The notes beneath the pieces were generated by a model. The model saw only the letters and a list, made by a program, of their open reading frames with translations. It made no database searches and was not told the origin of the DNA. Position numbers and translations under genes: made by a program. From Corythucha ciliata (Eukaryota; Arthropoda; Insecta; Hemiptera; Tingidae), in assembly GCA_038030265.1 (NCBI GenBank), contig CM075941.1, positions 39,680,164 through 39,744,163 on the forward strand: 64,000 bases of DNA, in the 5' to 3' direction. Shown piece after piece: positions 1-11,479 of the stretch (the stretch's first letter is position 1; every line of letters begins with the position of its first letter).

Positions 1-4
1 ATAA

Positions 5-682
5 ATGCTGGTTTTCGCCAAGGAAGTGTACTTGGGCCGCTGCTGTATCTCCTCTATACGAACGACGTCCCTAGCTGTGGGGGACACAACAATTGCAACG
101 TTTGCAGACGACACAGCCCTACTGGCGGTTGCAGAGTCTGTTGAAGAAGCAACATCACAACTACAGCACTCAGTAAATAATGTATGTCAATGGGCCAAAA
201 AATGGCGACTAAAACTGAACGAACTCAAGTCCACACACATCTATTTCACAAACAAGAAAATAATCAATATACCAATAATTATCAACGGGCAACAGGTACC
301 CATTGTAAACACCGCTAAATACCTGGGTACGACACTCGACACTAAGCTTAAATGGAAAGAGCACGTTAAGAAGAAAAATGAAGAACTAAAACTGAAGTTT
401 AGAAGACTGTTTTGGTTACTTGGTAGGCACTCTGAGCTCTCCATCCATAACCAATTGCTAATATATAGACAAGTGCTGAAGCCAGTATGGACGTATGGAA
501 TTCAGCTCTGGGGTTGTACAAAAAAGACCAATATTAAGGTCATACAAACATCACAGAACAAGGTACTGAGGAGCATTGTCAATGCTCCCTGGTATGTTCG
601 CAATGATGACCTCCACCGAGACCTCAAGGTGGAAACCGTAAAAGAAGTAATTGAGCAGCATGCGGCCGGTGCGAATCTATGA
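5..682 (+). pseudogene. Non-LTR (jockey-like) reverse transcriptase fragment, SD1 copy 1
   Basis: This is the C-terminal half of a non-LTR retrotransposon reverse transcriptase, which copies element RNA at a nicked target. The palm motif FADDTALLA is readable from about 97, followed by the family-typical W-A-x-x-W-R-L-K-L-N and Y-L-G-x-x-L-D-x-x-L-x-W-x-x-H-V blocks and the W-x-Y-G-I-Q-L-W-G thumb segment. The first ~26 codons of the open frame are not the RT frame. Copy 2 shows that R-Q-G-S-V-L-G-P lies in another frame, and an extra G near 80 in copy 1 shifts the reading. The element is cut by the window edge and lacks the N-terminal half, so it is dead. Jockey/CR1-like placement is by motif only. 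Confidence 0.85.
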
Positions 683-890
683 AAAATCCCACTCTTTCGG
701 CCCTCTATTTTGACGATTGGTTTTGTTGCTCGAAGTTGTAGCCTTCCCAAGGTCAAATTATAGGATCCTCAACATTGGGACCTTACGCTCTGCATGAACG
801 TTCGATGGGAGCCAATGCTATCCTTTCAAGTGATAGCTGACCATGAATCGAGGAGTCCCCGTTTGGCCATTGAAAGCGATAATATTATAG

Positions 891-1061
891 TCTAAAGCTT
901 GGGTTTCCTAGGAAAGCGGTGCCGTTTTATTGCGGTAGAAAACATCCCCTTTTAAATCACACCAGTAGTTGCCTGGGGAATGGTCAACTGAAATGATTTA
1001 AAAGGGAATGTTTTCTACCGTAATATTACGGCACCGCTTCCCTAGGAAACCCAAGCTTAAG
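891..1061. repeat. Foldback MITE with ~67-bp inverted arms (copy 1)
   Basis: The left arm 891-959 and right arm 995-1061 are near-perfect reverse complements (outer end AAGCTTGGGTTTCCTAGG, inner end TTTTAAATC) around a 35-bp spacer. This is the architecture of a miniature inverted-repeat transposable element. A right-half copy occurs at 4976-5041. The superfamily is not determinable from this sequence; no clear target duplication was seen. Confidence 0.8.
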
Positions 1062-1368
1062 AGGTCACTGCGAATGAATTTACAACTTATACCTTCATAG
1101 CGAAACTCGAGATTCCACCAGATGACGAAGTAATTTAGTACAGCGACGGTTGCGCAGCCCAGAACAGGAACGTAACGACGCTTAATAATGGCCGCTCAAT
1201 CCAAAAACATAACAGTTTCCTGATTTTCAAATCCTCAAGTACGTCAGGGGGCTATCACACGTCCATGATTGCTGAGAAGAGGCTCAGCACGTGCTTCCTA
1301 CCCAACGTGCCGGCGTGTAGTGTTATAGTCATGAACAACGTGAACGCAGTTTTGTATTTTTCTCGAAA

Positions 1369-1593
1369 ATGACGAAAATGTCGAAGCGTCCCAACCGAAA
1401 AACGCTCACTCCGTCTCAAGAGTATGTAACTCAAAATGGTTTTAGTATTTAAGACATGTTGGTTGAGATTAAGACATATTAATGCTTATTTCAATTACGC
1501 AGGGAAAAAGAGGGGCTTTCAAGAAGTACAACTGGGTGTCTGAGGGCGTTGAGCCTCCAGGGCGCCCAGAAAATCTACGCACTAGCTTCGTCT
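1369..1593 (+). other. Possible two-exon gene fragment (donor and acceptor signals)
   Basis: An ATG at 1369 opens a basic segment (M-T-K-M-S-K-R-P-N-R-K) that reaches a GTATGT donor at 1422. A pyrimidine-containing stretch ending in ACGCAG at 1502 precedes a 91-bp open block (1503-1593) that ends at a strong GTAAGT donor. This looks like a first and second exon. In SD1 copy 2 the first ATG is mutated (ATTGACG), though the next Met codon remains. No downstream exon could be joined with confidence and the product is not recognised. The surrounding 1062-1750 shows nothing else. Confidence 0.3.
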
Positions 1594-1750
1594 GTAAGTA
1601 TAAATGTTATGTACTTGGATAATGATGATGAATAATGAACAGCATTCTTTTTATACCGAGATTTACGAACAGGAATTGCGTAAAGAAAAAAAGGAGAAAA
1701 AAAGAATCCTTTTGGGAGGGTAGACGTTGGCCAACTCATCGCTGTAAGGA

Positions 1751-2757
1751 GTGAAGAAATTTGCCCAAGTTATCATCATTGCCTCAAAAGAAACAAGCAA
1801 ACCAGCAAATAATGCAGACTTATCTAAAATCACCTTTGACAACTATAAAACCGATTGTCCATATAAATATTTTAAAAAATTGAAAGAAGTTTTTTGTCAC
1901 TGGGAGGACTGGTATAATCATCTTAAAATGGCTGTACCCGCAAGCTTTCGTACTGGTGAATTTCCCTTTCCTCATGCTCCCGTTTTCAATTATGAGGACT
2001 TGTCTTACTTTCCCTATTATATTATTCCCGCCGATCGTTTAATCCCGACCCATGTCGAAAACCCATTCGCCGTCTTAACTGCTGAATTCGCTCTACCAAA
2101 TTCGGACAAACAAGTCATAATCGGCTATCTCGGCACACCCGGCACGCACCCTGTAATTCTCTCGAACATCTCTTCTACATCATTTACCCGTACACGGGCA
2201 ATTGTCAGTACAGTTATCCTCCCGGATTATGTCTTTGGGGGCGAAACGATCCGCACGACGATTAATTGGCCAGTATATGAGTGGCTCTACGATCAAGTCA
2301 CCTACTTCGTGATAACGACTGACAACTTAGCATGTTGTCTCCCATTTACATTGAGAGACCCAACGGATATCTAACACGGAATCGACCACTATCCAACATC
2401 ACATACAATCTTTAGTACCATCGGGGTTTTGTGGATGATATAGGGACAACTGTGCGAATTATGGGGGACCTTAACACGTCGACCTACAAGATCTCAAGTC
2501 TTACCATCGACAATGCGGGAAATATCTCAATTAGCGAACACTCGGATTTGTTAATGTTGGCAATTAGTTGTCTCGAGCCGATAGAAGAGGCCAGAAAGCT
2601 TTACGAGATTTTCTTAACCACCTATTTTGAAATTCATGCTGAGGACTTGTCAAGTTGCGATATGGCGTCGCCCCTCATATGGTACAGATACAAATTCGCC
2701 GACAGATCTATTACAAACAAGAAGAAGAGAAGAGAAAAAGGACAATTTAGTGCGTGA
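1751..2757 (+). pseudogene. Unrecognised protein-coding remnant, SD1 copy 1
   Basis: Two open stretches, 1751-2374 and 2431-2757, belong to one former coding region; the inverted fragment at 40203-40539 reads through the gap. The protein is rich in aromatic and Pro/Thr residues, with segments such as W-P-V-Y-E-W-L-Y-D-Q-V-T-Y-F. I see no signal peptide, transmembrane segment or known catalytic motif. A one-base deletion near 2360 (ACCCAACGG here, ACCCGAACGG in copy 2) ends the first stretch early. No ATG precedes the conserved part, so an upstream exon is likely. It could be a transposon-encoded or captured protein; I cannot assign a family. Confidence 0.45.
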
Positions 2758-2987
2758 GTTAAAAAAATTTTGGACTACATTTCGAAAAACCGTTTCATGC
2801 TAAGAGCAGGATGTCACTAGAAGGCTCAGAAATCTCGGCCGTGCCCGGAGTACAGACTTCATGAGTAGAGAGAGGTTCTAATTTGAATTTATCTGGATAA
2901 GACAGAAGACTGGTTCATCACTCAACATGAGGGATCAAAATTCATGACTCTAAATTACCGTACATACTTCATCAATCACCTACACAG

Positions 2988-3272
2988 TTGGCAGAGGCAG
3001 AGCACCTCTTCCTAGGAAAATTACAGTATCTCGACTGGTGTCGCTCTTCCCAGACACTTGTATTGAATGCTCTAGACGACACCGATATTCTGTGCGTGTC
3101 TAGCAATTTCTATCAAAACAACAGCTTCATTGACAAGATTAATTTTGATGCTGAGCTGCGGGGGACTGAAGTTGATGAAGGCCAACTAATAACCGACCAC
3201 GACCATACATATTTTTCGCCCAATGTTTTTAGTGCATTTCATTCAAAAATTGCACTATTGGTCTCGCCCTGA
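2988..3272 (+). pseudogene. Short unrecognised ORF, SD1 copy 1
   Basis: An acidic 94-codon open frame without homology that I recognise, repeated at 41288-41500. Copy 2 lacks 11 bases near its start (after CTCTTC), which changes the upstream reading while the downstream part stays open. No ATG fixes the start. It may be part of the same former gene as 1751-2757 or a chance frame. Confidence 0.25.
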
Positions 3273-3787
3273 TGGTGGCAAATATGGTCATGATACATTT
3301 TTTTCACGTTTCAGAACCCGTAGTGACGGTGAAATTGAAGTAATTTTTTTCGGTAAATGTCAACGAATACAGTGCGTTAGGAATCATTTTTAACGTCAGT
3401 GATAGATTTGACCGTACATTTACATTCAAAATTACCGTCTATGACGTTAAGTTAAACCGTAAGTTTACTGATATGAGCGGTAAAATTAAATGTATACCAA
3501 CCGTATTCCGCTAGGCGTTTGAACGGTAAAAAATTACGGTTGACAAATGCTTACCGTTAAAAATATATCGGTAAAAAAATTAAAGGGTAGAAATTTTTTA
3601 CGGTAAAAAGTAACGAACAATAACGTTTGGCTAATCACAACCGTTATTTAACGTTTAAATTTCAACCGTTCTTTTTTCCCAGTGCAGGTTCCTATTACTC
3701 GCAGGTCTTCCCGAGCACTACGAACATATGATAATGGGACTTCATGGGTCAGGCAAATAAATAACGGGTGACTTCTTAAAGGTTCAG
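3273..3787. repeat. AT-rich stretch with repeated ACGGTAAAAA-like motifs
   Basis: No coding potential was seen. The hexamer ACGGTA or its complement TACCGT recurs many times between about 3340 and 3610 in both orientations, giving a loosely foldable low-complexity region. In copy 2 this stretch is split by a non-LTR element at 41700-43050, and an extra 54-bp segment with the same motif lies at about 43187-43240. Confidence 0.5.
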
Positions 3788-4048
3788 TTGTTACAAGGAG
3801 TGGCTTCAACTTCAATAAATGAGTCCACATCCGCAAATGACCCATCGGCTCTCTTCACACACAAATCTCGTCCAAAATGTCAGCTTTGCTCAAAACTCGG
3901 ACACTTGGCGCGATATTGTCGTCAGTATAACTGCAAAGAGAAGAATGACACTCAAGATTCTTTGACCAACAGTTCTCATCCGATCCAAAACCAAAATCAA
4001 TGTCGTTTCGGTTCGATGAATTCAAAGAAATCGTTAGTCTCTCTATAG
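3788..4048 (+). pseudogene. Retrotransposon gag zinc-knuckle fragment (copia-like), copy 1
   Basis: The frame holds one CX2CX4HX4C knuckle, C-Q-L-C-S-K-L-G-H-L-A-R-Y-C, followed by a polar Asn/Gln-rich tail. Such knuckles bind RNA in retrotransposon Gag, and the local context resembles Ty1/copia Gag. No other copia domain is adjacent. In copy 2 the conserved Gly before His is changed to Glu. A host zinc-knuckle protein fragment is the alternative. Confidence 0.5.
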
Positions 4049-4317
4049 GGAGGTTTTTTATGATGAGGTTTTTTTTATGATGAATTCAATATATAGAGAG
4101 GTTTTTCAACATTGGGTACACTATAAAGTCGGCTTTCCTGGGAGCGGTGTTGGATGATGTTTATTTCGCTCGCTTATGTTCATTAAGTGAAAATTCCTTG
4201 AATTTCTTTATAGTACGATTAACCGAAGCTATTTCCCTTATGAAACTATTCCACGTCGTGAGACACGGATTTGCTTTGTACTAGTCGTAAGCAACCTTTT
4301 TGTTGCTGATCGCTTCC

Positions 4318-4742
4318 TCACAGTCTGTATTCTGGGATACTATCCTTACAAGCTTTTTCAATGGGACTCAGTAATGAGGAATATGACTTATATGCCCCTC
4401 TGTCCCTAATTTGGTTACTGATTTTTCGAGAGAATTCCTCCCAATTCGCTTCATTTATATTCCATTTGCCACCCCGTATCCTTAGCTGTTCACCAATTTG
4501 GATCCTCGATAACAATACAATACAGATCCTTCACGAGATCCTACGCCTCGTAACACAAGTAATTTGAAGTGTAGCTTCATAAGCAAAGTATTGTTCTTAT
4601 TCCCATTGAGATTTTTATTGTATTCTCGTAATAATTGATTCTTCTCATTATTGATTAACATTATAAATCCGTCTTCAAGAAGGCACAATGCAAACTCTTC
4701 AAATATTTTTTTCTCCCTCAATATGGAAGGCGAAACGAACAA
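4318..4742 (-). pseudogene. Non-LTR retrotransposon endonuclease/linker remnant, copy 1
   Basis: On the minus strand, 4318-4515 encodes a segment with W-N-I-N-E-A-N-W-E-E-F and then S-L-L-S-P-I-E-K-A-C-K-D-S-I-P. This is typical of the stretch that joins the endonuclease to the reverse transcriptase in jockey/R1-like ORF2 proteins. The overlapping frame 4482-4742 may be the preceding endonuclease end out of frame. No catalytic residue can be assigned. It is conserved in copy 2 at 43958-44382. Confidence 0.5.
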
Positions 4743-4975
4743 GGGAGATTAACAGATTACATCTTAGAGTCTGACTAATAGATGGTAGAAGACTAAAGCG
4801 AGGAATGCCCGCTGCGCTGCTTATGTAGTGCAGTAGGTGGTGCCACCCACTTCCACACGCCTAACAATACAATACAGATCCTCCTACTCTATTACCTGTA
4901 GGGAGGATTGGGAATTCCTTCCCAATCCTCCCTGTCTCCCTGTCTGTTTACCGCTCTCTAGGCAACTATGGTTTT

Positions 4976-5041
4976 ATTTAAAAGGGAAATTTTTCTACCG
5001 TAATATTACGGCACCGCTTTTCTAGGAAACCAAAGCTTAAG
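4976..5041. repeat. Half copy of the foldback MITE arm
   Basis: It matches the right arm of the MITE at 891-1061 with a few changes, including the CCGTAATATTACGG palindrome and the terminal GCTTAAG. Its outer end faces the downstream transposase, so it has the wrong orientation to be the left terminal repeat of that element. Confidence 0.75.
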
Positions 5042-5261
5042 TGAACAGTTAAGTAAAATCTTCACTTACTGTCCTCAGATGGAAAGAATGCAGTTGAAGA
5101 AATTCCCTATATGCTCTCAAACTACTACCCTTTTGCGTGTTTATGCTGACGGGCAGGACGGTTTTCGGGGGATGTGGCCTTCAGTGTGGTCATACGCCTG
5201 CGTGCGGTGGCAGTCATCTGACTCTGACTCATCGTCAGGAGGCTTCCTCATCCACTCGAAA

Positions 5262-6628
5262 AAAGGGTAAAACCATCCACAGAGTGAAGCAAGGAACGTG
5301 ATTGCAAAGGTTATGGAAGAGTGCGACAATGAGAAAACGTCAAAAGAAACCGCCTTTCCTTTAAACAAATCAGTTGAAAGGGCTGCTCACTATTGCGGTG
5401 TATCGGTAAGGACGATTCATAATATCCGAAAGGAGATGAAATCAAGTGATAGTGGTATTCTGACGACACCTGGGAAGATTCTTCCCCATTCGTCGCCTCT
5501 TTTCACCGATTCTGTCGATGCCTTTGATCGCCAGGTAATTAGAAATACAATTTTGTATTTCTATGGCCAAAAAAAAATTGTTCCGACTGTTTCCAAACTA
5601 CTGCCTGTCCTGAAAAGTAAAATCGATTTCCCTTTTGGGCCTGACTCGTTAAGGAAAATACTGCGCGAGATGGGCTTCAAATGGAAAAAAACTGTACAAA
5701 AAAAGAAAATACTGATCGAAAGGCCGGACATTGTAAATTGGAGACATAAATACTTACGAACTATCAGATCTTTGAGAAAAGGAGGAAGACCGATTTATTA
5801 TTAAGACGAGACTTGGGTTGACACCAACTTAACATTTAAGAAATGTTGGCAAGCCGAAGGAGTGTGTGGCGTTACATCAAACCCAAGTTCTTCAAATCGG
5901 CCGATTGTCGTGAACATAGGCTCCAATGAGGGTTTCGTTTCGAATGTGAGCTTGATTTTCAAAGCAGGAACTGTTTCAGGAGATTACCACGGACAAATGA
6001 ACGGGGCTAATTTCGAAAAGTGGATCACTGAAAGAGTTATTCCCAATTTGAAAAGAAATAGCGTTGTCGTCATGGACAATGCGCCGTACCATGGCGTACA
6101 AGTTGACAAGCCACCGACGAAATACGCAACGAAGCCAGAAATAATTAACTGGCTCACAAAACACAGCATAAAGTGTGACTTGTCGATGAGAAAAACCGAT
6201 TTGTTCGATCTCATTGCGGCCAACATGCCAGCAGAAAAAACGTTCGTTATAGACGAAATTTTAAAGGGTGAGGGGCACAAGGTCGTTCGACTCCCTCCGT
6301 ATATGTGTGAATTTAACCCTATCGAACTGGCATGGGCTCAAATGAAGAGATACATTCGAGACAGAAACACATCCGGAGATATGTCGATGAAACGTCTGGA
6401 TGAGCTAACCAAGGAAGCGTGAACTTTGTAACACCTTCAGACTGGAAAGGGTTCATCAGTCACACCGAACGCCTAAAGGAAGAATTCTGGGTAAACGATG
6501 TTGTTCAAGAAGACGCTATTGACAGAATAGTCATATCTTTAGGAGCCGATGTAGAAGATTCGGAACAAGACGTCAGTGAAGACGAACTTACTGACGACGA
6601 TGATTTGGCCGTACAACTCTCTGGATGA
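5262..6628 (+). pseudogene. IS630-Tc1-mariner superfamily DDE transposase with long D-E spacing, copy 1
   Basis: The product would cut and rejoin transposon ends. An N-terminal helix-turn-helix region (about 5298-5440) is followed by the catalytic core: first Asp in Y-Y-x-D-E-T-W near 5810, second in V-V-M-D-N-A-P-Y-H near 6075, and Glu in E-F-N-P-I-E-L-A-W near 6325. Between the second Asp and the Glu lie 82 residues, far more than the 34-39 usual in Tc1/mariner. A TAA replaces the Leu codon just before the first Asp (5803). A frame slip at 6419, shared with copy 2, moves the acidic C-terminal tail (to 6628) into another frame. The element is dead. No terminal repeats were recognised. Confidence 0.85.
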
Positions 6629-7188
6629 GATATATTTTAGAAAATAAAAGGCAACGAAGTGTCATCGTGTATGACTCTGCCAAAGGCCATTTTTACCAAC
6701 TAGGTGCTTACTATACATATTACATAAATAGATTTAAGTTGTTTCACCATGCAGTTTTGGCCGATTGGCGGACACGCTTATGCCTTGGACCACTTCACTA
6801 TCACCAAACCAAAAAGTTGCCAACCTCAATGGTATTCCCTCTCTGCATTCAACTTTTTTTTTGTCACGACCGTCAGTAGAGAACCTATAATCAGACAGGT
6901 AAAATCACAGACGCCATGTTCGCTCTTATCAATTATCAGTCTTGTAAAATTCACCTTTTGTTGATGCTTCGTGGAGCTCAACAAACCACCCCCAACTATT
7001 CTTATTAAACTGATAAGAACGAACATGGCACCGTACGCGTCTACTCGGCTTTAAAGGTTCCTTACCGTCAGTTCTAAAAAACAACAAAATAAAAAAATTA
7101 AAAAAAAAAATAAAAAATCGCTCCGGCAGCTGACGGTTGGAAAGAGTGCATTTCATTTTGTGTGCTAGTATTTGTTACATTAAGGCAG
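6629..7188. other. Gene-free stretch with one stem-loop
   Basis: No gene is visible. Reverse-complementary arms CCATGTTCGCTCTTATCA (about 6914-6931) and its partner (about 7011-7028) could form an 18-bp imperfect stem. A poly-A/T run follows at about 7080-7120. The stretch is shared with copy 2 up to the breakpoint 7188/46819. Confidence 0.5.
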
Positions 7189-9048
7189 GGTTTCAGGCGG
7201 GTTTTCTCGACCCTTTCCCAGTCATCCCTCGCAAACAATTTTGCCCCCAATTTTGGCCCCATTTCTGCACAAATATTCGATTTCAAAGTATAACTTTAAT
7301 CTTCAGGAAGTTCTACAGTGACGTTAGATCTTGCTTTTCCAAATTTCATCCCTGAAATAACCCCAAAACACTTTAAAATTCGAATGTGTTTTAAGGTAAT
7401 TTCAGGGATGAAATTTGGAAAAGCAAGATCTAACGTCTCTATAGAACTTCCTGAAGATTAAAATTATACTTTGAAATCGAATATTGGTGCGGAAATGGAG
7501 CCAAAATTTGTGTGCGAAGTTTAGACGAGGGCTGACTAAGAAGGGGTCGAGGAAACCCGCCTGAAATCCCTATTAATGCTTGCGTCGACCCCCTCCCACC
7601 CAACTGTTTGCTACTGTAGGATGTGTGTTTGATCCGAAATTCATCCCCTACTGCCACCCCGTTTCCCCTCTTCCACAATTTCGAAAAGTTTCGGTTGTTT
7701 TCGAAGGGCTTTGTTACGCTAAGTTTTTGCGCCGAATCTTGATACGTTGGGATAAACGTCTGAATTTTGGCGAAATTCTCAAATTTCGTCCCCTATTTTC
7801 ACCCCCTCCCCCCTTAAAATTGTTCGAGAAATATCTACTGCGATTGACGGCCTTTGTTACATTAAATTTTTAACGCACACAGCAAGCACACAGATGCGGT
7901 GCTTTTATAGGGCAGCTTTCCTCTCCACCTGTCTCACCGACGCCGATTTTTTTGTGTTCAACATCGAAAAATATTAGACACGTGTCCTCCCAAACTTGCC
8001 AATGGGCCCTGTGGGGGCCCCCAAAAAACCAAAGCCCCAAAAAGTCGAAATTTCAACATTTTGTTTTCCGACAAAAATTTGTTTTTGCGAGGAAATTGGT
8101 GAGAGAAACTCGAAAAAAAAAAATGTAAAAAAATTCCAGAGCCATAGTTTTTGATTAAACGGGGGAAATTACACTAAAATACGTCCTTCTACAAACCAAG
8201 CTACCTTTGAACATTTTTCAACAAATATAAATGCCCATCATTTTTGAATTCAGCACCGCAAGAAACCACAATGTACAAATTTTAAACGAAAACGGACACC
8301 GCTTTCAATTACCGTCTCAATGACTCTCGAAAATGGACAAAAACTTGCCTCAAATCCACTTTTCTGGAGGGAAAAAATAAATAAATTGATAATGAAAATT
8401 TCTATCGACTTCAAATTTTTTTTGTAGTGTCATCTTATGGCGTTTTCCACTCAATGTTATACACTCGTGTGGTGTGAATTTTTTCCACCCGTCATCTCTG
8501 AATTGAAACATATGTTTATGGAGAGGACGCTGCACTACCCTTGAGTAGTGTGTTGAATGGAAATCGCTATTAAAGCATTACTCTCAATGAATTTTTTATG
8601 CATTGTCAAGCATTTTTAACCGCGTCAAAAAAATATGTTTGTGTGATAGCATTTCAAAAATCACAGCGCCCCCTCAAATTGAGGTGCAGATATGGACTGG
8701 GGCTTATTTGAAAGCTAATTTCATTGGCTTTCTATAACTAATTATGATTAGGATGGGTTAACATCAATTCAACCCGTAGAAATATGTTTTCCAACAAAAA
8801 TTCACGCTTTGAACAAAATCCACAGGGGGTTCCCTGAGTGCGATTATGAGAAATATTTTCTACGCTAAAGAAAAATGCTTGTGAGCCGTTTAGTAATGAA
8901 TACAAATATTGGGTGACAACCTTTTCGTGAAGCTCCAATTCTAGAGTAGGGCTCCTCCCATAATCGACAACGTTTTCCCCGATATTTTGGCAAAGAGAAA
9001 ATGAGGTCGATTATGGGGGGGAGCCCTAGTCATTGGACATTACTGACA
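7189..9048. repeat. 1.86-kb segment present only in SD1 copy 1, with a foldback
   Basis: Copy 2 joins directly at 46819/46820, so this block is an insertion here or a deletion there. Its left part (about 7189-7365 against 7393-7573) is a large imperfect inverted repeat with ~175-bp arms and a short loop. About 8340-8560 holds an interspersed repeat that also occurs in inverse orientation near 16664-16790. No protein domain was recognised and the open frames in it look like chance. Confidence 0.7.
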
Positions 9049-9990
9049 CTCCCCTCGTCAGTTGAATAGCAGCAGAATGAGTTAAAAATTACCTATACTT
9101 ACGAAATTTCATTTTTGAACGAGTCAAACCAGCAAAATTAGTTTCTCGAGCTCTCGAATTGTTGTTAGAATGAGCTACATCCACGAAATTGGGTTTTTAA
9201 TCACCCGCACCTGTAAAATTGGTGTTTATGGGGCTTACCTAGCGAAACCCACGCAATTGGATTTTCCAGAATGTACCTACTTTTCCAGGGGGCAAACCCC
9301 TCGAAATTGTTCTTGAACGAGCCAACTGCACAAAATTTACTTCAGATAATCTCGGACCCGCCAAATTCGTTTTCCGAGTAGGTCCGGGTGATTTTTTTGG
9401 TTGTCAAATCCAACGATTGGTTTTTCATGGGCCAACCCTGTGAAATTGTTTTTTGAATGACGTGATTTTTTGATTTTTGTCTGTGTCGAAAGTCATGACA
9501 TTGCTCTTTTTGAGTCGAAGGAGCTCTGCAAATATGTTTTGAATGAGCCAACTCTGCGATATATTGTTTTTAAAAACAGCCAGAGCCATGAAATTTCTCT
9601 TTAAAATGAACCACTACACTAGAAAATTCACATTTGGAAAAAAGGTGTACTTTTCCATAAAATTGATTCATTTTAAGGGGTGCAACCCTGCGAAATTGGT
9701 TGCTGGCGCCAAGCGCCAAATCCACAATATTTGGTATCAGGAAGTACCAAATCTGCGATTTTTTTAAAGCACCTGCAAACACGAAATTTTGTTAGTCAAT
9801 TAGCCAAAACCGCGAAATTGGATTCTGTGATCGTCAAATCCATGATAATTGGACATCAAAAGTGTCTAACCCGTGGAATTGCATTTTCAAATAGGTCAAC
9901 CCGGTGCAATTGACTTTTGAAGGGGGTCAAGTCTGTGATATTGGCTTTTTGAGTGAGGAAATCCTTCAGCGAGCAATAATCCACAAAATT
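9049..9990. repeat. Degenerate minisatellite, unit ~30-40 bp (copy 1)
   Basis: The motif GCGAAATTGG/CACGAAATT, preceded by a CCAAC/CAAACC block and followed by TTTTTGAATGAG-like sequence, recurs about every 30-45 bases for over 900 bp. Examples are near 9195, 9245, 9305, 9440, 9700 and 9815. Units are highly diverged, so this is an old tandem array. Open frames inside it are by-products of the repeat. Confidence 0.6.
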
Positions 9991-11463
9991 CGGAATTTGA
10001 TTTGATTTGTGAGAGGGAGGGGAACCTTGAGCTCAGGGCTTAGCCCCCCTAAATATTTTACCCAAAATCCGCACCTTATTTCTTATTTGTTCGGAAACCA
10101 TGAGAGGGTCAAACATAATGTTGCGACGTGAGCTAATAAAGCAAACAAAATGTTAAATAGTTCTTTAAATTGTTGCACAGGAACATTTTAGCCGTGAGCA
10201 AACGAGTGTTTGAGGGTTCACGATCTATGTGGCTCCACCAATTTATCAATTTTAGAGAGTAAATTCAGACGAATATTTCGTTTTTCTGCAGTGACTGAAA
10301 CTAGATTTCAACCAAGCTATTTTCCAGTTTTGGTAGCAAAATTGACGGTTTTAACCAATCAATATTTTGTGGCAAATGGCATTGTGGCAGTGCATAATCA
10401 AGAAATCACTTTTTTTTTTTTTTTTGTCAAGTCAAATAATTGGTTCCTGCTTTCCGGATATAATTGCAAATACTCAGTTTTCGGGGCCTAATAATCAGTT
10501 TCTAGGGCCATATAATCATTTTCTAGAGCCAAACATTTAGCTTGACCGTGTGATATGAGGTATAGAAACCAAAATTTGACGTGTCTCAAGTTTGCCAAAG
10601 ATTCAGTTTTAAGAAGTTGAATCCTCATCATTTTCTGAGCTGAAATACCCGTTTTGTAGGAAAAATTATCAGATTCCCCCCCTGCCCCCTTTGGCTCCCT
10701 GTTTTCTGCTTGAATAGGCACTTCTCAAGGGGCAAAACTGTAAGTTTCCGTGGCTCGGAAATATTTTTCTTTGTTTTGACAAACGAACTTGAAAAATCTA
10801 CGATCAACTTTCACGAACGGAGGGGTCCTCCAAGTTTTAAGAAAAAAAAGTTATTTATGGTTTCTTTTGGTGATTTTTGTCCTGGGCCGAGATCTTCCTT
10901 AGGGTCAGAACCCCTAGGTGGTCTCCTACCTTGGCAACCCCTCACAACAGCCCTGGTTTTCGGCAACGTTATAGTCAATTTGCATGAAAATTTGTCGAGA
11001 ATGTGTATTCTGTAACTTTAAAGCCGCCTTCACATGTGAGATTTAAAAAGTTGAGATGTGGGCTTCAATAATTGCAACAATTATTCCGTGGAAGAGCAAA
11101 ATGTTTGCCTAATTAATCTCCGTTTTTTAGGGTTCAATAATTCGTAATTTACATGCGGAAGGACTTCAGAGACCTTTTTTGCAATTTCGATCTTTGTTTG
11201 AGCTACTGGCCCTATAGGGGACGGACACCTTTTGGTTGGCATCCAAGTTCTTCTCTCGAACATGATTGGTAGATTATTGGATACCACATAATGCTTTGAT
11301 GGACCGGCGGGGGCGGGATTTCTATGGCAACGTTGCCGTGGCCGATCCCTATTATGCAAAGAATACGTTTTTGAATGCATAAAAAAGGTGCGCGCTGGAT
11401 CGGAAAATTTTTTGGAACCTCATGTTTTGACTTAGGCCCGATTTCACCAACTTCTTAAACGAC
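9991..11463. other. Gene-free stretch to the end of SD1 copy 1
   Basis: I see no domain, RNA gene or clear repeat. The sequence is low in coding signal, with homopolymer runs (poly-T near 10410, poly-C near 10675). It matches 47767-49200 and ends at 11463, where Gypsy sequence begins. Confidence 0.5.
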
Positions 11464-11479
11464 CTCTTTTCCGTTCTTC

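Larger units (their letters stand above)
5..11463. repeat. Segmental duplication SD1, copy 1
   Basis: This block is repeated in the same orientation at 37544-49200 with very high identity by eye. Alignment is direct from the shared start at 5/37544 to the shared end at 11463/49200, where copy 1 passes into Gypsy sequence and copy 2 into unrelated DNA. Internal differences are an extra 1860 bp at 7189-9048 in copy 1, an extra ~690 bp around 40203-40895 in copy 2, and a non-LTR insertion at 41700-43050 in copy 2. The window begins at the left edge, so the true left boundary of copy 1 may lie outside. Confidence 0.95.

Noticed and set aside
4976..5041. MITE arm as the left terminal repeat of the downstream DDE transposon
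   Set aside because: Its outer end points toward the transposase, which is the orientation of a right end. No matching inverted partner lies beyond 6628.
9680..9913. ORFs in the minisatellite on both strands
   Set aside because: Length arises from repeat composition and they change with each indel between the two SD1 copies.
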